Shown here: positions 24,914-37,231 of the stretch, piece after piece
Numbering within the stretch: position 1 is the stretch's first letter
Layout of the letters: each line of letters opens with the position of its first letter
NCBI GenBank assembly: GCA_026874595.1
Contig: CM049318.1
Span: 6,961,741-7,025,740 of the forward strand
Reading direction: 5' to 3'
DNA: 64,000 nucleotides
Source of the DNA: Sipunculus nudus
Taxonomy: Eukaryota > Annelida > Sipuncula > Golfingiida > Sipunculidae
The notes under the pieces: generated by a model
Told to the model about the DNA's origin: nothing
Seen by the model: the letters and a program-made list of their open reading frames with translations, nothing else
Database searches by the model: none
Translations under genes and position numbers: made by a program

Positions 24914-25343
24914 CTGTGGTTGGCTTCATATTCGCGAGGCTGAAATTTCGCGATTTCTCCATTTGTAATGTTTCGCGAGGGTTTCATTTTCGCGATCTCA
25001 CCAGAACCTAAATCAATTATTTGGTAAAGCCATGTCTATTTTTATTACAAAATGAGAATAAGTCATGAGTTTGTGATATTCTACTCATTTAACGATGGTC
25101 CCGTATACACAGCGCAGGTGGTTTAGTTAAAATTTAAGGAAACGTTTTCCCGATACCTGCATAATGTAATTTATTATAAAATTTCTCACTGTACTAACCT
25201 ATTCACATACAAGTATTGGTTTCACTGAATAAGAAGGACATTCTCAATTGGCAAATTATTCCCGAGGGTTTCATTTTCGCGATTATTTCCAATTCGCGAA
25301 TATCGCGAAATTAAAACCCTCGCGAATATGAAGCCAACCACAG
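24914..25343. mobile_element. MITE with 25-bp perfect terminal inverted repeats and TA duplication
   Basis: The left end CTGTGGTTGGCTTCATATTC... (24914-24938) is the exact reverse complement of 25319-25343. The next bases (AATTTCGCGA words) continue as an imperfect inverted repeat. The element is flanked on each side by TA (24912-24913 and 25344-25345), the target preference of the Tc1/mariner superfamily. At 430 bp with no open frame it is non-autonomous. TTCGCGA/TCGCGAA words recur at least eight times inside, making it strikingly CpG-rich against the AT-rich flanks. Confidence 0.88.
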
Positions 25344-25345
25344 TA

Positions 25346-28300
25346 TATAATTGTACACACACACACACACGCAAACACAATGTAATAAGAGCGGGATTAA
25401 CTAATAATCTAAAATGAATCATAATGAGTATTTCTCTCATCAGCGTGCTTGATTTTTTTGGGAAGATACTTCTAGTCACACAACTATACATACAGAGTGA
25501 GATACGTGCTGAGAGAGTAACTGACAGGCCAATCACGTTGTGGTTTACTTGTTTTTTTTATATTTAAAAAACTATTTATTGTTGTATACGAGTACTCATT
25601 TTGTATTTTTCATGTTGTACTTGTAGCTTTGTATAAATAAATGTCTGCTATCAACATCGGCTTAGTTTCTATTATTAAAAAAATCAGTAAACATCATTAA
25701 AAGTCCTCCATCAAAATTTTTCCCTAGTTTAGTTTTTTATTAAACAACAGTATATAGTAAACGTCCTCTACTAACATTGCCGTGGTATTGTTTCTATTAT
25801 TCCAAAAAGGAATCGAGTAAAAGCAACAATATCTGCTTTCAACACTGCCTTGGTCAGATTTCTATTATTTGAAAGCATTAATTTGCAAACAGTGTGGAAT
25901 TCTTATGGTAATGAAATAGCATTGCCCCAACGATTCTTGTGTATCTCTTAGATGTTTATGGTAACGATAAAATCGTATCTGCTCTTTAGCATCAAAGGAA
26001 GAAAAAGATAACAGTACTTTGCGAAACGGGGATTAAGGGTAGTATTTGAAAAATTAAGTTGATTAAAGATTCATTTAAAACCGGTACATTTTCTATTCGT
26101 GTATTATTTTATTCAAAATAACTAATTAAATACGATTAATTGTGTGTTTTTCTTATATTTTATGACAGGTGTGATTTGTTATTTGCGCTTCATATGCTTG
26201 CACTAGAATTACTGTCAGAAGCTTGTTTGTGTGTAAAGAAACCTGTCCTGTAAATACATTTATTAACAAACGTATATCTGCATACAGACAGCATCTCGTG
26301 CTGGATACACCTGACAGAGATATATCTTTCCTCTACCATAAAAGACTTTCAAAGAGTAGATGAAATTGGTTAAGATAATTTGTTATGACTTCTGTTTTTA
26401 ATGCGTTCGTGAGCATTCGATATTCATTTAACACAAGAAAACATAAATGAAATGCGTCATCCCTTTTACATTAAATACCGAAGTGTGGTCGACTTCCTTA
26501 AATTATGCCGTTTCTTGCTTTCCTCTTGTGAACTTATCCATTAATCTGGCATGTATAATATTACGAGACAATCAATTGCTGACGCAAATAAAGTAGACTG
26601 TGGAGTGTCAAAGAAGAATAACAATGACCAATATAGCTTCTCAGCATAAAATATATAGTTCCCATCAAACATAATTTTTCAGAAAATCTCAGTTTTGAGA
26701 TGAGACACTGCATCGTCAAGTATTTCGTCAGAATACAAAACAAAATCTGCCTCCCAGATTTAGAAAATTACCTCATAAAATCTTAACCCGCATTAGAATC
26801 CCCTTAGTGACATCACGCTCGCCCTGAAGGCATCATGTAAGGTTTTACCTAGAAACCAGGTGCTCAGGTATAAAAGAGAGTGACTTTGTCTTTCATGTTC
26901 TTCCTTCCAGCCACTCGGATCAAATAAACAAGAAAACTGTCTTGGCGGTACCAAAGAGTCAGGTAACCCTGGACCCTCGGGCAGTGGAACAGATTAAGGA
27001 TTGATGAAATCAAATTTGGATATTTTCGGAGGGCATGAAACAACGTTTATCTTGCATATCCTTCCGGCCAGGGTCCGTTCCCCCGACAGGAATGGCTTTA
27101 TTCAACGTCAGACGGGACCTAACGGTTTGGCGGATGCTGTAGAGAGAAAATAACCCAACTTTGGATAAATAATGCGTTCTATGAGTCATTCTCTCATGCC
27201 TGGAGATTCAGTTCTATATGTTTTTGTTTTATTATCATTTTTTTTTATTTAGTTTCTTATTTAAGCGCTATAACTTAATGAGAATCGTATTCCTCTCACT
27301 GAGAGTTCTGGGAAATATTTAGTATCATTTAGCCTTTCCAGACAAAGAGCGACGTCTGGAAACTACACCATGTTCAGTTTGTCGGCCTTCCGGGTAGCCC
27401 GATTTATTCAGACTCATAAATAATAATCCCTGATGTTTCATGGTATCGATAACTAAATGTATACTTAGATCCTCATGACTATACATTTACTGACCTTTTT
27501 GCCAGAGGTATATCAAAGAGTAAAGTAAAGCGGCAAGGAAAAAGCTCCTAGTCAGAGCACTTGTATACCTCAATGAGAGCCACGCTGACTCGAGGGACAG
27601 CCAGACTCATTTGTGACTCTATGTTAGGTCACAACTGAATCTAACTCGAGAGACTCGGACAGATTTTATCAAATTTTATTTAAACACATTTGATGAGTTA
27701 CGCGCTGCTAAGGGGTAATTGTATTACTTATTAACACTGGTTACGGGGGCATTATTTATTACAGAGTGGTGCGTTTTCTGAGGGATATATAAGCGAAACT
27801 GTCACTGTTTGGAAATCGGACTCCATATATGAAGGGCTTAATAATATTGAGTCATAAAGAGGTAAAATATTTGAGCAAATGTTTGCTTTAATAATAAAAA
27901 AAAAAAAACTTTTTTTTTAAATTAAGAAAGGGAATATGGTCATATTTTGCTCCCTCGGCGATAACATTCCATGGACGTTTAATGATATTACAGTTATTTT
28001 TGCCATTTTCTGACCTGGCGGAGTATATGCACACGATCCCGTAGCAAAGCGTGCGAACCCCAGTGTTGAATTTTTTTTTAAATACTAACAGCACATCCTG
28101 CAAATGAAACTTTGCCAGGGGCCCGAGAGACTGTATCAAGTCACCAATTATTCAACACCGACAAAACATCACTGCTGGTAAAAATTTATCTGTAACCATG
28201 ATAATAACTTTATCAAAATAAAAAATATATAAAATATTAATTAACTATAATTATGGTTGCTATCTGAGCAAGTTTGTTAATGTAAACTACAAAGGGAATA

Positions 28301-30146
28301 GATTGTGTTAATCTATATTTTTTCCATAAAATTATATGGCATTGAAGAATATAAATTAACAATTATTGGTTTATATACTCCTGAAAGGTCAAATGTAAAG
28401 TGGAAATTATAATTGCATCAAAGCAAAGATCTATATCACGTATATAATTAATCTGAAATGCTGATATTAGAATTATTCAGTTGAAATGCAGTTAGATGTA
28501 AAAAGGGACACCTTTGGAAAAATGTTAAAAATACAAAATGTGTGATTTATATATTTTACCAGTAGATCCATGAATATTGTGTCAGGTCGGTTAAGAAAGG
28601 ATCCGGCCTCCTTTCTTTTAATGGCATGTCACAAGAAACCACTAGATACTCGGGAGAGAGCGCGACCATTCAGGGACACTGAACATGAAGATTTGAAGTT
28701 TATCTTGAGAATTAGTTCTCTATGTCCTCTAGCACAGAGGCAAACACATGTTCTCTTGTCTCCCGCCACAATATTACTCAGGTTTCAGGTTAACATCGAA
28801 ACACAGCGTCTCCATGGTTAATAAAGTAAAATAAAGGATGTTTTGTTAAAAAAATCATTATTTTTTTATTAAACCCGTTTGGTAAATTATGAAAACTTTA
28901 AAGGTAATCTGATTTATACATTGCCTATCAGTAACTGAAATATAATTTCAGTTTTGAAACCATAGTAAACAAAGCAGCTCAATACTGAATATTATCAATC
29001 TGCATTAACTTGATGAATGGATATTTATCTATGCTACGATGGTTAATTTTACTTGATTCAGCACGAGTTTACTGGAGTTTCCACCAGGTGGTGCCACTAT
29101 ATATGTTTACGTGTTTCACGTAATCATTTAAGGTCGTCTCAAATGATCCGTAAAGACGAGGTGATTACAAGCCTACCCATGAAGCTTTTGAGTCTGTCTT
29201 ATATGATAAACATAAACTTTGCCTTTGGACTTGCGACTGTTAGTCTCGTGCCTTGCCTACGTGAAGGGGACTCAGAATTAGGTCAGCTTACCTGAGGGAG
29301 TAACATACCATCGTTCTACTAGCGACCGTTGTGGCAGGTGAACAGTTGAGCAAACAAGTAGGCAATCATAACCGTAACTTGCATTATTTAAATACGGGGA
29401 GTAGAGTGTCTTTACCTTAAGATAGAGCATACAGGCATGATACTTTCAGCAGTACTTCGGCCGTACCTGTTTAGGGGACTGGGATCACCTCATTTGCGCC
29501 AATTGTCTATAGCTGCCAATTTACAATTGAAACACACCCATTCTTAACATACGTTACGTGGATAGGACGTATATACGCTAAGTTAACGTTTCATAGGAAA
29601 TGGCATATTTAGTACAAATACATGTTTAATGTGAAATAGGCAAAACAGACATTGTAAAATGTGTATATAAATAAGATCATACAATGAAAATATATGTACT
29701 ATATACATATACTAGAACTTATCAGTTCAATCTCAGTGCCAAAGGTACACATGAGGCTCATCATATATTAGCGGTAGATGATTGTACATGTTGACATATG
29801 TCACATTGTCCTTGCTGAAGCTCTGCCCTTTGAGTCACCGGAGCTTATATCCCCCCCCCCCCCCCTCCATTTGTCGGTCTTCCTGGCGGTTATCAAGAAC
29901 ACTTTTTACAGCTCTTAAAACTAAAGACCTATAATTTTGCATTCAGTAATTTTGAAGAAAGATCCACTACTCTGCGTGAAACTAGGTCACCTTTTCGAAA
30001 AACAATCATGTAAAATCATCAGATCCCGCTCACATTAAACAACGTGACTAATATTAAAATCTCGTTTACTCAACCTGGGTCTGAATTTCATACGGATAAA
30101 TTTGAAGAATGGGATTTCTAACTCAAAGTGCAAGTGAAAGAAATAA
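25346..30146. other. intergenic, no gene supported
   Basis: Short frames only, with no domain content. It includes a (CA)n tract just after 25355, C-tracts (about 29851-29866) and a possible LTR-like promoter near 26869, listed separately. Confidence 0.5.
26869..26950 (+). promoter_or_regulatory. TATA box with close AATAAA, possible LTR remnant
   Basis: TATAAAAG at 26869-26876 is followed 46 bases later by AATAAA (26923-26928), then by TGGCGGTACC at about 26944. A TATA box and poly-A signal this close, followed by a TGG-starting word, is the order seen at the U3/R/U5/primer-site junction of some LTR retroelements. A second LTR and clear ends are lacking. Confidence 0.25.
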
Positions 30147-30345
30147 AGGGGCGGATCCAGGATTTAGGAAAAGGGGGTCCAACCAAGGCGGACTAGTGAA
30201 ATACCCCCCCCCCCCCAAAAAAAAAGTCCCCATGTCTGGAAAAGGGGGGAACCAGGCCGCGACTTCTTTTGTCTGAACACTTAAAACAGGTTGCGGTGGA
30301 TAAAAAAGGGGGACCCGGACCCCCTCCCCGGGTTCCGCTTCTGAA
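30147..30345. mobile_element. short GGATCC-type MITE-like repeat
   Basis: The left end reads GGGGCGGATCCAGGATTTAG followed by a G-run. The right end reads CCCCTCCCCGGGTTCCGCTTC, an imperfect inverted match. Similar ends, CGGATCCAGA...TCTGGATCCG, bound 34364-34896. It lies 190 bases upstream of the T1 start codon, probably in its 5'-UTR intron. Confidence 0.45.
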
Positions 30346-30535
30346 ACTCTCCGTGACAGTCATCGTAATATACATGTCATGACTCCTTAAATAACTCCCC
30401 AAAAATGATAGCCATGTAATGAAAAAATTAATTGTAACCAACATGAACCATGGGATGTCAAATAAAAAAAGAATTGTCTCAAATGAATATGATTTGAAAT
30501 CAAGCTTTTCACTATTTACAGATACCCGAGTTGCC

Positions 30536-31816
30536 ATGGCAACATTCGATGAATCATCCCCTTTCCAATGCTGCATTTGCTTCAACAGCAAGGAAGGACG
30601 ACAGCCAAGAGCCCTGCAATGCCAACACTCATTCTGTAACGATTGTCTGAAAGAATGGCACGAGGCAAGCCAGAGAGGTGGGAACTGTGTTAGGACCCAG
30701 GTTGAGTGCCCGACCTGTCGGACAAAGTCTACACTACAATCTGGAGACATCTCAAGTTTGCCAATGGATATTAATCTGCAGAAGTTTTAAGAATTCTTTA
30801 ATAAAGAGTCGAAATTATTCTGTCAGGTGTGTAATATTAACAGGGGTAAAGCGGCGTGCACAGTGTGCTTTGCCTTTCTATGTGAGGACTGTGGGGACAA
30901 GCACAAGAATTCCCCTCTGTTCGCGTCTCATAAACTGAGCCGACACGTGTGTGAACGGCATGGGATGGCAATCACAGGCGTCTGTACCACATGTTCCTGT
31001 GGAGTATGTTTACAATGTGCAAATGAAGACTTGCACAAAGACCACTTGCTGGAAGAGATGTCAACGGGTATAGAGAATATTAAAAGAAGTATTAGAAAAT
31101 ATACTGAGATTTTGCAGGATGTTGTCAGTAAAGGGGATATGGAAATGTCCGATATAAGAAACTTCATAAGACAATTCAGGTGTACAGAAAATATTAAAGA
31201 CCAACTGAATATGGTTAAGAAAGAAGTCAAGAGGTTGGAGAAGGTAATCGCCGATCATGAAAGATTATGCGAGGCCCAGATAGACGCAGTATTCAAGGAA
31301 TACGAAACCAAACGCAGACGAGCAAACGCCGCCATCTTGAACGGAAGGCGACTGCAAGCAGAAGACGAGGCAGAGGTTCTAGAGAAACTACGTGTAGTCG
31401 AAGTCCCCAGTGAGAACATTTGCGGCCAGATTAGAGCTGCTGTATCCTCACTGCCGGAATTTAATTCTATATCACTCAGAAAATGTCGCATAGAGAATAT
31501 TGACAACGTATTAGACTCATTAAGGAACTGTAAAATCGAGTGTGAGATGCGGTATGCAATCACTGTGCCAGTCACAATGGCGCCTCCTGTGGAGGTATTA
31601 AAAATAAACTGTGGTGAAGGCTATGACTTGGGGAACCCCTGGCGTCTAAGTGGAACACCAGAGGGAGACGTTATAGTTTGTGATTATAATGGCGGGCCTG
31701 TTTATAAATTGCAGAAGGACGGTACAAGGAAATTAAATAATGATAATTACATGCTGCCATTTGCAGGGCTCCCATTGAATATTTCCTATATATTTTCCCA
31801 TATAATTATTGAATAA
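30536..31816 (+). pseudogene. TRIM-like RING/B-box protein T1, in-frame stop and truncated propeller
   Basis: This is the first of four related copies. A 3' splice site (TTTCACTATTTACAG, ending 30521) precedes the ATG at 30536 (GCCATGG context). The RING has CCICF...CQHSFCNDC...CPTC. A TAA at 30788-30790 follows DINLQKF, exactly where the relatives continue FAEF/FADY. The same frame then goes on without a shift through the B-boxes (CQVC...CTVC...CEDC and CERHG...CTTCSCGVCLQC...HKDH), a coiled coil, and the propeller start NPWRLSGTPEGDVIVCDY. Homology stops near 31735 and the frame ends at 31816, so about 200 C-terminal residues of the propeller are gone. With a stop after 84 residues and a lost C terminus it is most likely a pseudogene. 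Stop readthrough or a sequencing error for the TAA cannot be excluded, because the frame after it is unbroken for 342 codons. Confidence 0.8.
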
Positions 31817-31826
31817 TTAAATATAT

Positions 31827-32367
31827 TGTTACAGTTCCTTGCAGAGAAATATCACTAAGTATTCCACAAACACCAAGGAATACAAACAGAAGAGATGCCG
31901 TAGTTGTGTTGCAGTAATTTTTAATGTTACTAGTTCTACACGTACACACTGACTGCCTGAAATCCTATCTAGACATTCCCTACCCAACTACCAGTCCCCA
32001 GCTAGCCACTTGACAAGCTGCCCTGGGGCCATGTGTCACTGGCTTTCTTTCTGCTGGCTACCAGCTGACCTCACAGGCTGCCGGTCACCAGACCAGCCAT
32101 CCCTGTTTACAGCCTGACTACAATACATGTACACATACCACTCTCCTTACAGGCAACAACAATACATTACAATATATACACGTGTTATTATTAAAACAAT
32201 CGGCGTTTTGTAGAACTGTGCATGTCCGTCTTGCAATCATACGACAGTCTGATTGTCCAACAGCCGATAAGGTCCGATATTTAATTCTTCGAAATAACCG
32301 TTGGACAAAATAACCGTCGGACTACTGGCTCTCGATGTCCAATAGCAATCTTGCTATATTCGTAACA
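31827..32367. repeat. possible solo LTR or inserted repeat after T1
   Basis: The segment starts TGTTACAG and ends CGTAACA, so both ends carry the inverted TGTTAC/GTAACA seen on many Gypsy-type LTRs. It begins 10 bases after the T1 frame ends. I see no target duplication (flanks TATAT and ATAAG), so this remains a suggestion. Confidence 0.3.
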
Positions 32368-32556
32368 ATAAGGGTTTCAGTTCAAGCTCTTAAATCAATC
32401 CCATGAAATATTTCCCCGCAGGGTATATTTTAACGCAATTTTGCAATTCATAGCCCAATGTATTTTACCATAATTATATGTAAAAGTTAATGGCAATGTG
32501 TACATATACATATACATCTTTACGTAAGAAATCCAAACTGAAGTCGATATGCTTTC

Positions 32557-32935
32557 TCATATTTTCGTTGATAATATTAATATAACATAGGCTTTGGAGC
32601 GCGCCCAACCCTCCCCTTTTTGGCCCAAGGGGTGGAGGTCGGTGTGACCGTATAATGAAACATTTCTCCCACAGACACAGGTCACATCTGTTAGTTTCTC
32701 GGGAATGTGCTTTGGTTTTTCTGAGTATTCTTCACTGTATTTCAAATTAAACATTGTTCTCTTTTAGCTCCCAAATGTATTTATTGAGTTCCGTACTATT
32801 CCTTTTTTCCGGGTGTCTGAACGATGTTTTATGGTTGTTATATCTTGTTCTGAAAGAGTTTTCCGTGAGACCGATGTACGTTTTATCTGTTTCATGTAAA
32901 CAAAACCTGACCACGCTTAACCAACGCAATGAAAA
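32557..32935 (-). pseudogene. Penelope-like retroelement, GIY-YIG endonuclease fragment
   Basis: On the minus strand 32935-32747 reads CLHETDKTYIGLTENSFRTR, then HKTSFRHPEKRNSTELNKYI and WELKEN. These are the Y-I-G-x-T, R-x-x-x-H and N-x-TELxKYIWxLK signatures of the GIY-YIG nuclease at the C terminus of Penelope-like elements. After a frame change the downstream codons give CDLCLWEKCFII, the CxxC segment that normally follows. The reverse-transcriptase part is absent and the frame is broken, so it is a dead 5'-truncated copy. It sits between T1 and T2 in the opposite orientation. Confidence 0.8.
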
Positions 32936-33155
32936 TGTAGTTGTAGACACGCTAACAAATATCTCTTACGTAAACTCAACACAAAGAGTAATCCAGATTA
33001 GGCACGTTGTACAGGTATTAAGCAAAGACACGCTTCAGTGAACAACCAGATGTTCATTGTACAGCCCCTCCAGTCATACCGTTCTGAAGGGTGCCGTAGA
33101 AAGGTACGCAACTAATTAGTAAACACGATGCTTACAATCGTTTTATTCCTTACAC

Positions 33156-33157
<2 letters not shown>

Positions 33158-33203
<46 letters not shown>

Positions 33204-33240
33204 AATAAACCTCCCCCACCCCGCCCCCCCCCCCCCCACA
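33158..33240. repeat. (TA)n microsatellite followed by C-rich tract
   Basis: About 21 TA units at 33158-33200, then CCTCCCCCACCCCGCC and a run of C. Confidence 0.9.
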
Positions 33241-34363
33241 CAGAATGCGCCTCCCCCTTTAAAAACGCCCCAAAGCCTATGTATAATTTCAATATTATCA
33301 GTGAATTATGACTAAGAATATACATATTATATAAAATTATTATAGAGAAACATAACAATTAAAAAAAACGTATACAAGACCCAATTACATGATGTAAACC
33401 GTTATATGATAAAATTTAATTATTTACCCTCTTAGACTTAGACTAGATGAAAACTTTAAAATTTTGAGCTGCACAAATGCAGATTTACAATCGCACATTT
33501 TCCTCTAAAACTGGACAAATAGTGGTCAACTGCTCATTAAAAATATTCCCTGTATTTGTTTTGGACGACTAATCGGACTGCCGCACTCTACTACAATAAG
33601 GGCCAAACCGTTTTAGGTCACTTTTTGATAGACCAGTGTCTTTTGCCGAACCATCAACATTTAAACACCGTTTCCCCATTCTATATAAAGCTAATGCTGA
33701 ATCAGCATAACAACCAGGATACCAATGCTGATGTCGGGAAAATCCACATGGGTGACGTCATTAGGCGGATAGGAATTCCTGTGTGCTAAATATATATTCA
33801 CCACAGCCGGTTACATATACTGGCTTGTTTAGCTTCATTCCTTAGATACTGACAACGAACTCGACTTATTGATCGTTTACGGATATAGACCGGAGTATCT
33901 GAGCTCAATTATATTGCATAATTAAACATGAATAATCAGGAGACACACAGCACAGATCTATGTGCTTTGGATCTAGGACAGGAGATGACCCATATATCTG
34001 CCGGCATTTGAATGGGTAATTCCGCGAAAGATGGTCTTTAAACAGTCGTGTGTATATAATGTTCCAAGATTAGCCACCACTAACAGAAGCTAATGTGACA
34101 CCTTGGCATTTAGATACACACCTTCTTCTACCACAACGTGAGGTCAAAAGTGTTAACTTTGTTTTAATCAAAGACCCGGGAATTTTCGGTCTCTGCTTGA
34201 TATATAATTTATAGATAAATTGTTTCCCAGAAGAGGCCACAGGCAGTACTTGACTGACACAGGGAGTCGTATGTGTACACACAGCATTAACCGATTGGGT
34301 GAGTAGAAATTACCTGGTGATAGATATTAAAAAGAAGCTTGAAAGTAAGTTAATATTTAGTGA

Positions 34364-34896
34364 CGGATCCAGAAATTCCAGAAGGGGGGGGGGGGGGCTA
34401 ATATTAAATTTGCGATTGATGGGTATTTTGAAAAAAAAAGTTCTTAAATTTAATATTTATAAATACGTAAAATATATCACATTATGGAATATATTAATAA
34501 AATCTTGAGCCATGTTTTCATTAAAGTTCATTATATTTACATTGGCGAGGGTATGGGAGTGGGTATGGGGTAAAGTTTAAAATGTGCAATGTAAAGAGGA
34601 CATTTTGAGCCCTGTAGGCTAATGTTATAGGAAAGCCTTGTCTCACTTATAGTGTGATAACGGAGAGACTCCCTCTTTCAGTATATATATTTCGATGCTA
34701 TCTCGATGTAGTAAATCACACAGCCGCTCATTAATATCCTCAACGTATGAATTAGACAATAATTAACATATAAATCTTATTGCTGGGGAATAAAAACGAA
34801 ATCTGACAAATGAATATCAATTACCAATATATGGGAAAAGAAACGATAAAATGAGAGATGTAAATGCTCAAGGGGGGGGGGGGAGCTCTGGATCCG
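34364..34896. mobile_element. MITE-like repeat with CGGATCCAGA termini
   Basis: The left end CGGATCCAGA and right end TCTGGATCCG are exact 10-bp inverted repeats. Each is followed inward by a G-run on the plus strand (about 12-14 G). The interior is AT-rich and non-coding. It shares its termini with the element at 30147 and lies upstream of T2, probably inside the T2 5'-UTR intron. Confidence 0.5.
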
Positions 34897-35474
34897 CCGT
34901 AGATATTTGTTAATAAGTCCAATACAGAATAATGAACTGAGCCCGTTGATTCCCCTATTAGATCATTTTGAAATCAGCAGAACATCAGCAGAACAATATC
35001 TATAGTAAAATGCTTTGGTTTTACTCCCTAATAACTGACTTGCAATATGGACATCTAAACAATAACACTAAAACTCTGTAATAAACATTCATACGTAATT
35101 ATAAAAAAAAAACACATCATACTTCATATGATGACCGGTTATGAGTGTATGTTCTATTGTTATCAAAGGGAGTACAAATAGTGATCATGTTTTAATATAA
35201 TTAAGAATGTAAATTCAATATGATGTTAGATCTGGTTTCCCTCTACCCTCTCTTTCAGGGTAAAATAAAAATAACCAAAGATGTGACATTGAAAATAAAA
35301 CCTAAATAGCTGCAAATTACAAGAGAGGCCTTGCTGTGATATATCCGGATCGACAAAAGGGCAATTTACAATTATCTGGTTATCTAGAGTGTATGAATGA
35401 CTACTTCTTACTTGTATGTTGTTTTATTATTGTCATTTCAATGTTTTTCAGGATATTCTTGAAGAACAAGCAAA

Positions 35475-37222
35475 ATGGCTGCATCTGATGACGTCACTCC
35501 TTTTCGGTGTTCTATCTGTTTTAACAATCCAGACAGCCCAGAATTCTGCTGTGTCAGCATTCTTTCTGCCAAGACTGTCTTCAAATGTGGCACGAGAAAA
35601 GCCCGTGGAGGAGTGGACACAGTAAACCACAGGTAGAGTGCCCCATGTGCCGGACCGAAACGTCACTTCCGGCGGGAGGGATAAAAACTTTGCCCATAGA
35701 TATACATGTTCAGCAGTTCGCGGAGTTCTTACAAAAGGGCGCAGGCGTGGCCTCCTGTAGACTTTGCAAAGTCGAGAAGGCGACCTTTTCTTGCAAAACT
35801 TGCTGTGCGATACTGTGTCTCAAATGCACTGTAAAACATGAACAGGTTTCTCTGTTCTCTTTTCACGAGATCATCCGAGGTATATGCGAACTCCACGGAA
35901 CAGCCCTACAATATGAATGTATGACCTGCGCATCTGGTGTTTGTATGGACTGTATTCATTCAGAAATACACAAAGATCATGCAATGAGTGACGTGGGATC
36001 AAGGATGACAGATTTGAAGAAATTAGTAATGAAAGTGAAAAGGGAGATCAGTGAAAAACATGAGGAGCTTAATGAATTACAGAACAAAGCTGAAGTAAAT
36101 ATAGGAAAAGCCCTGCAGCAGATGAAGACAGAGATTGAGAGACTGGAAACGGAAGCGAAAGACCATCATAAAGCACACAAAGAAATAGTTCAATCAATTT
36201 TCAAAAGATACGAAAACGAAATCGATGAAAATCGGGGAACAGTTATTGGTGGTAGAGACCCCTCTGGCATAGGCGCCAACTCGTCATCATTCACTTTTCC
36301 TGATTCCGGTGCATTATCAGATCATTGCTGTCAGATTGATGGCTTTGACAGAGCCATCGAATGCCTTAGGGACTGTAAACTTGTTTGTGGTATTCCAAAA
36401 GCATTGTGCCAGTCGCCTGAGACACCGCCGGTAGTGCTTGTGCGAAAGATAGATGCACTGAATGGTTTTGATATGAGCAAAATATGGCGTCTCTGTGGAA
36501 CCCCGCATGGCGACGTTATCGTGTGCGGTTATTCCGGGGACAAAGTACACAAGGTATGCAAAAATGGAACAAGGATAATACTAAGTGGCTCAGGGCAAGC
36601 AGCATGCGTTTATGACAATGATGTGTTCCTCATCAACTCGGATGGCAAAGAATTGATACAAAATAGGCAAGACGAATCAACTTTGGTTCATAGATTGAAA
36701 CCGCAAGTGTCTTATCCTTGGGGAATATCTGTCATAGAAGACCTGGTGTTTATCTTGAGATATGATTATATTGTGAGAAGACGTCTCTCCGATCCAGATG
36801 ACAGTATGATAATAAATATACCCGATTCAGGTACATTAGGTTATTTCCATGTCTCTAAAGAGGGAGGAGCGATTAAGCTATACATATCCGATATAAAAAC
36901 AAACGAGGTGATCGTCTGTAGTGAGATGGGGAAAGTTCTGCGGAAGTTCGGAGCAGAGCGAAATGTGGAGAAGCTGCCCGCTAAACCCAAAGGTATCACA
37001 AAAATGAGTAACGGGCACCTGCTGGTGGCGGACTGGGCCAGTCACAGGATTGTGGAATACAAGACTGACGGCAGTTTTGTTCGGAATCTCCTGACTCATA
37101 CAGACGGTTTGCAGTTTCCTGTGGATGTGGTACTCCGGTATCCCTACGTGTGGGTTGCAGAAAATGACTGCGCACCCGTGAAAGGATATACCTCACTTAA
37201 GCTATTCAAAATAGCCAGTTAA
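35475..37222 (+). CDS. TRIM-like RING/B-box/propeller protein T2, frameshift in the RING
   Basis: Second copy in the cluster, probably an E3 ubiquitin-ligase-type protein if functional. A splice acceptor (CAATGTTTTTCAG) ends at 35451 and the ATG is at 35475. That frame gives MAASDDVTPFRCSICFNN, the first RING Cys pair, but then runs into a TAG at 35634. The rest of the RING (PRILLCQHSFCQDCLQMW, VECPMC) is in another frame from about 35540. Compared with T1 and T3, seven bases are missing between 35520 and 35540. The second frame is open to the TAA at 37222 and encodes B-box 1 (CRLC...CKTC...CLKC), B-box 2 (CELHG...CMTCASGVCMDC...HKDH), a coiled coil, a linker about 60 residues shorter than in T3, and the propeller with SNGHLLVADWASHRIVEYK. 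The first in-frame Met of that frame (35585) would give a protein without a RING. It may be a real recent pseudogene, a RING-less protein, or an assembly error. Confidence 0.75.
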
Positions 37223-37225
37223 TTA

Positions 37226-37231
37226 AATAAA
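37226..37231 (+). terminator. poly-A signal of T2
   Basis: AATAAA three bases after the T2 stop codon. No other candidate is nearby. Confidence 0.5.

Noticed and set aside
30193-30750. 185-codon minus-strand frame
   Set aside because: It runs antisense through the conserved RING of T1 and a G/C-rich repeat. Composition follows from the plus-strand gene.
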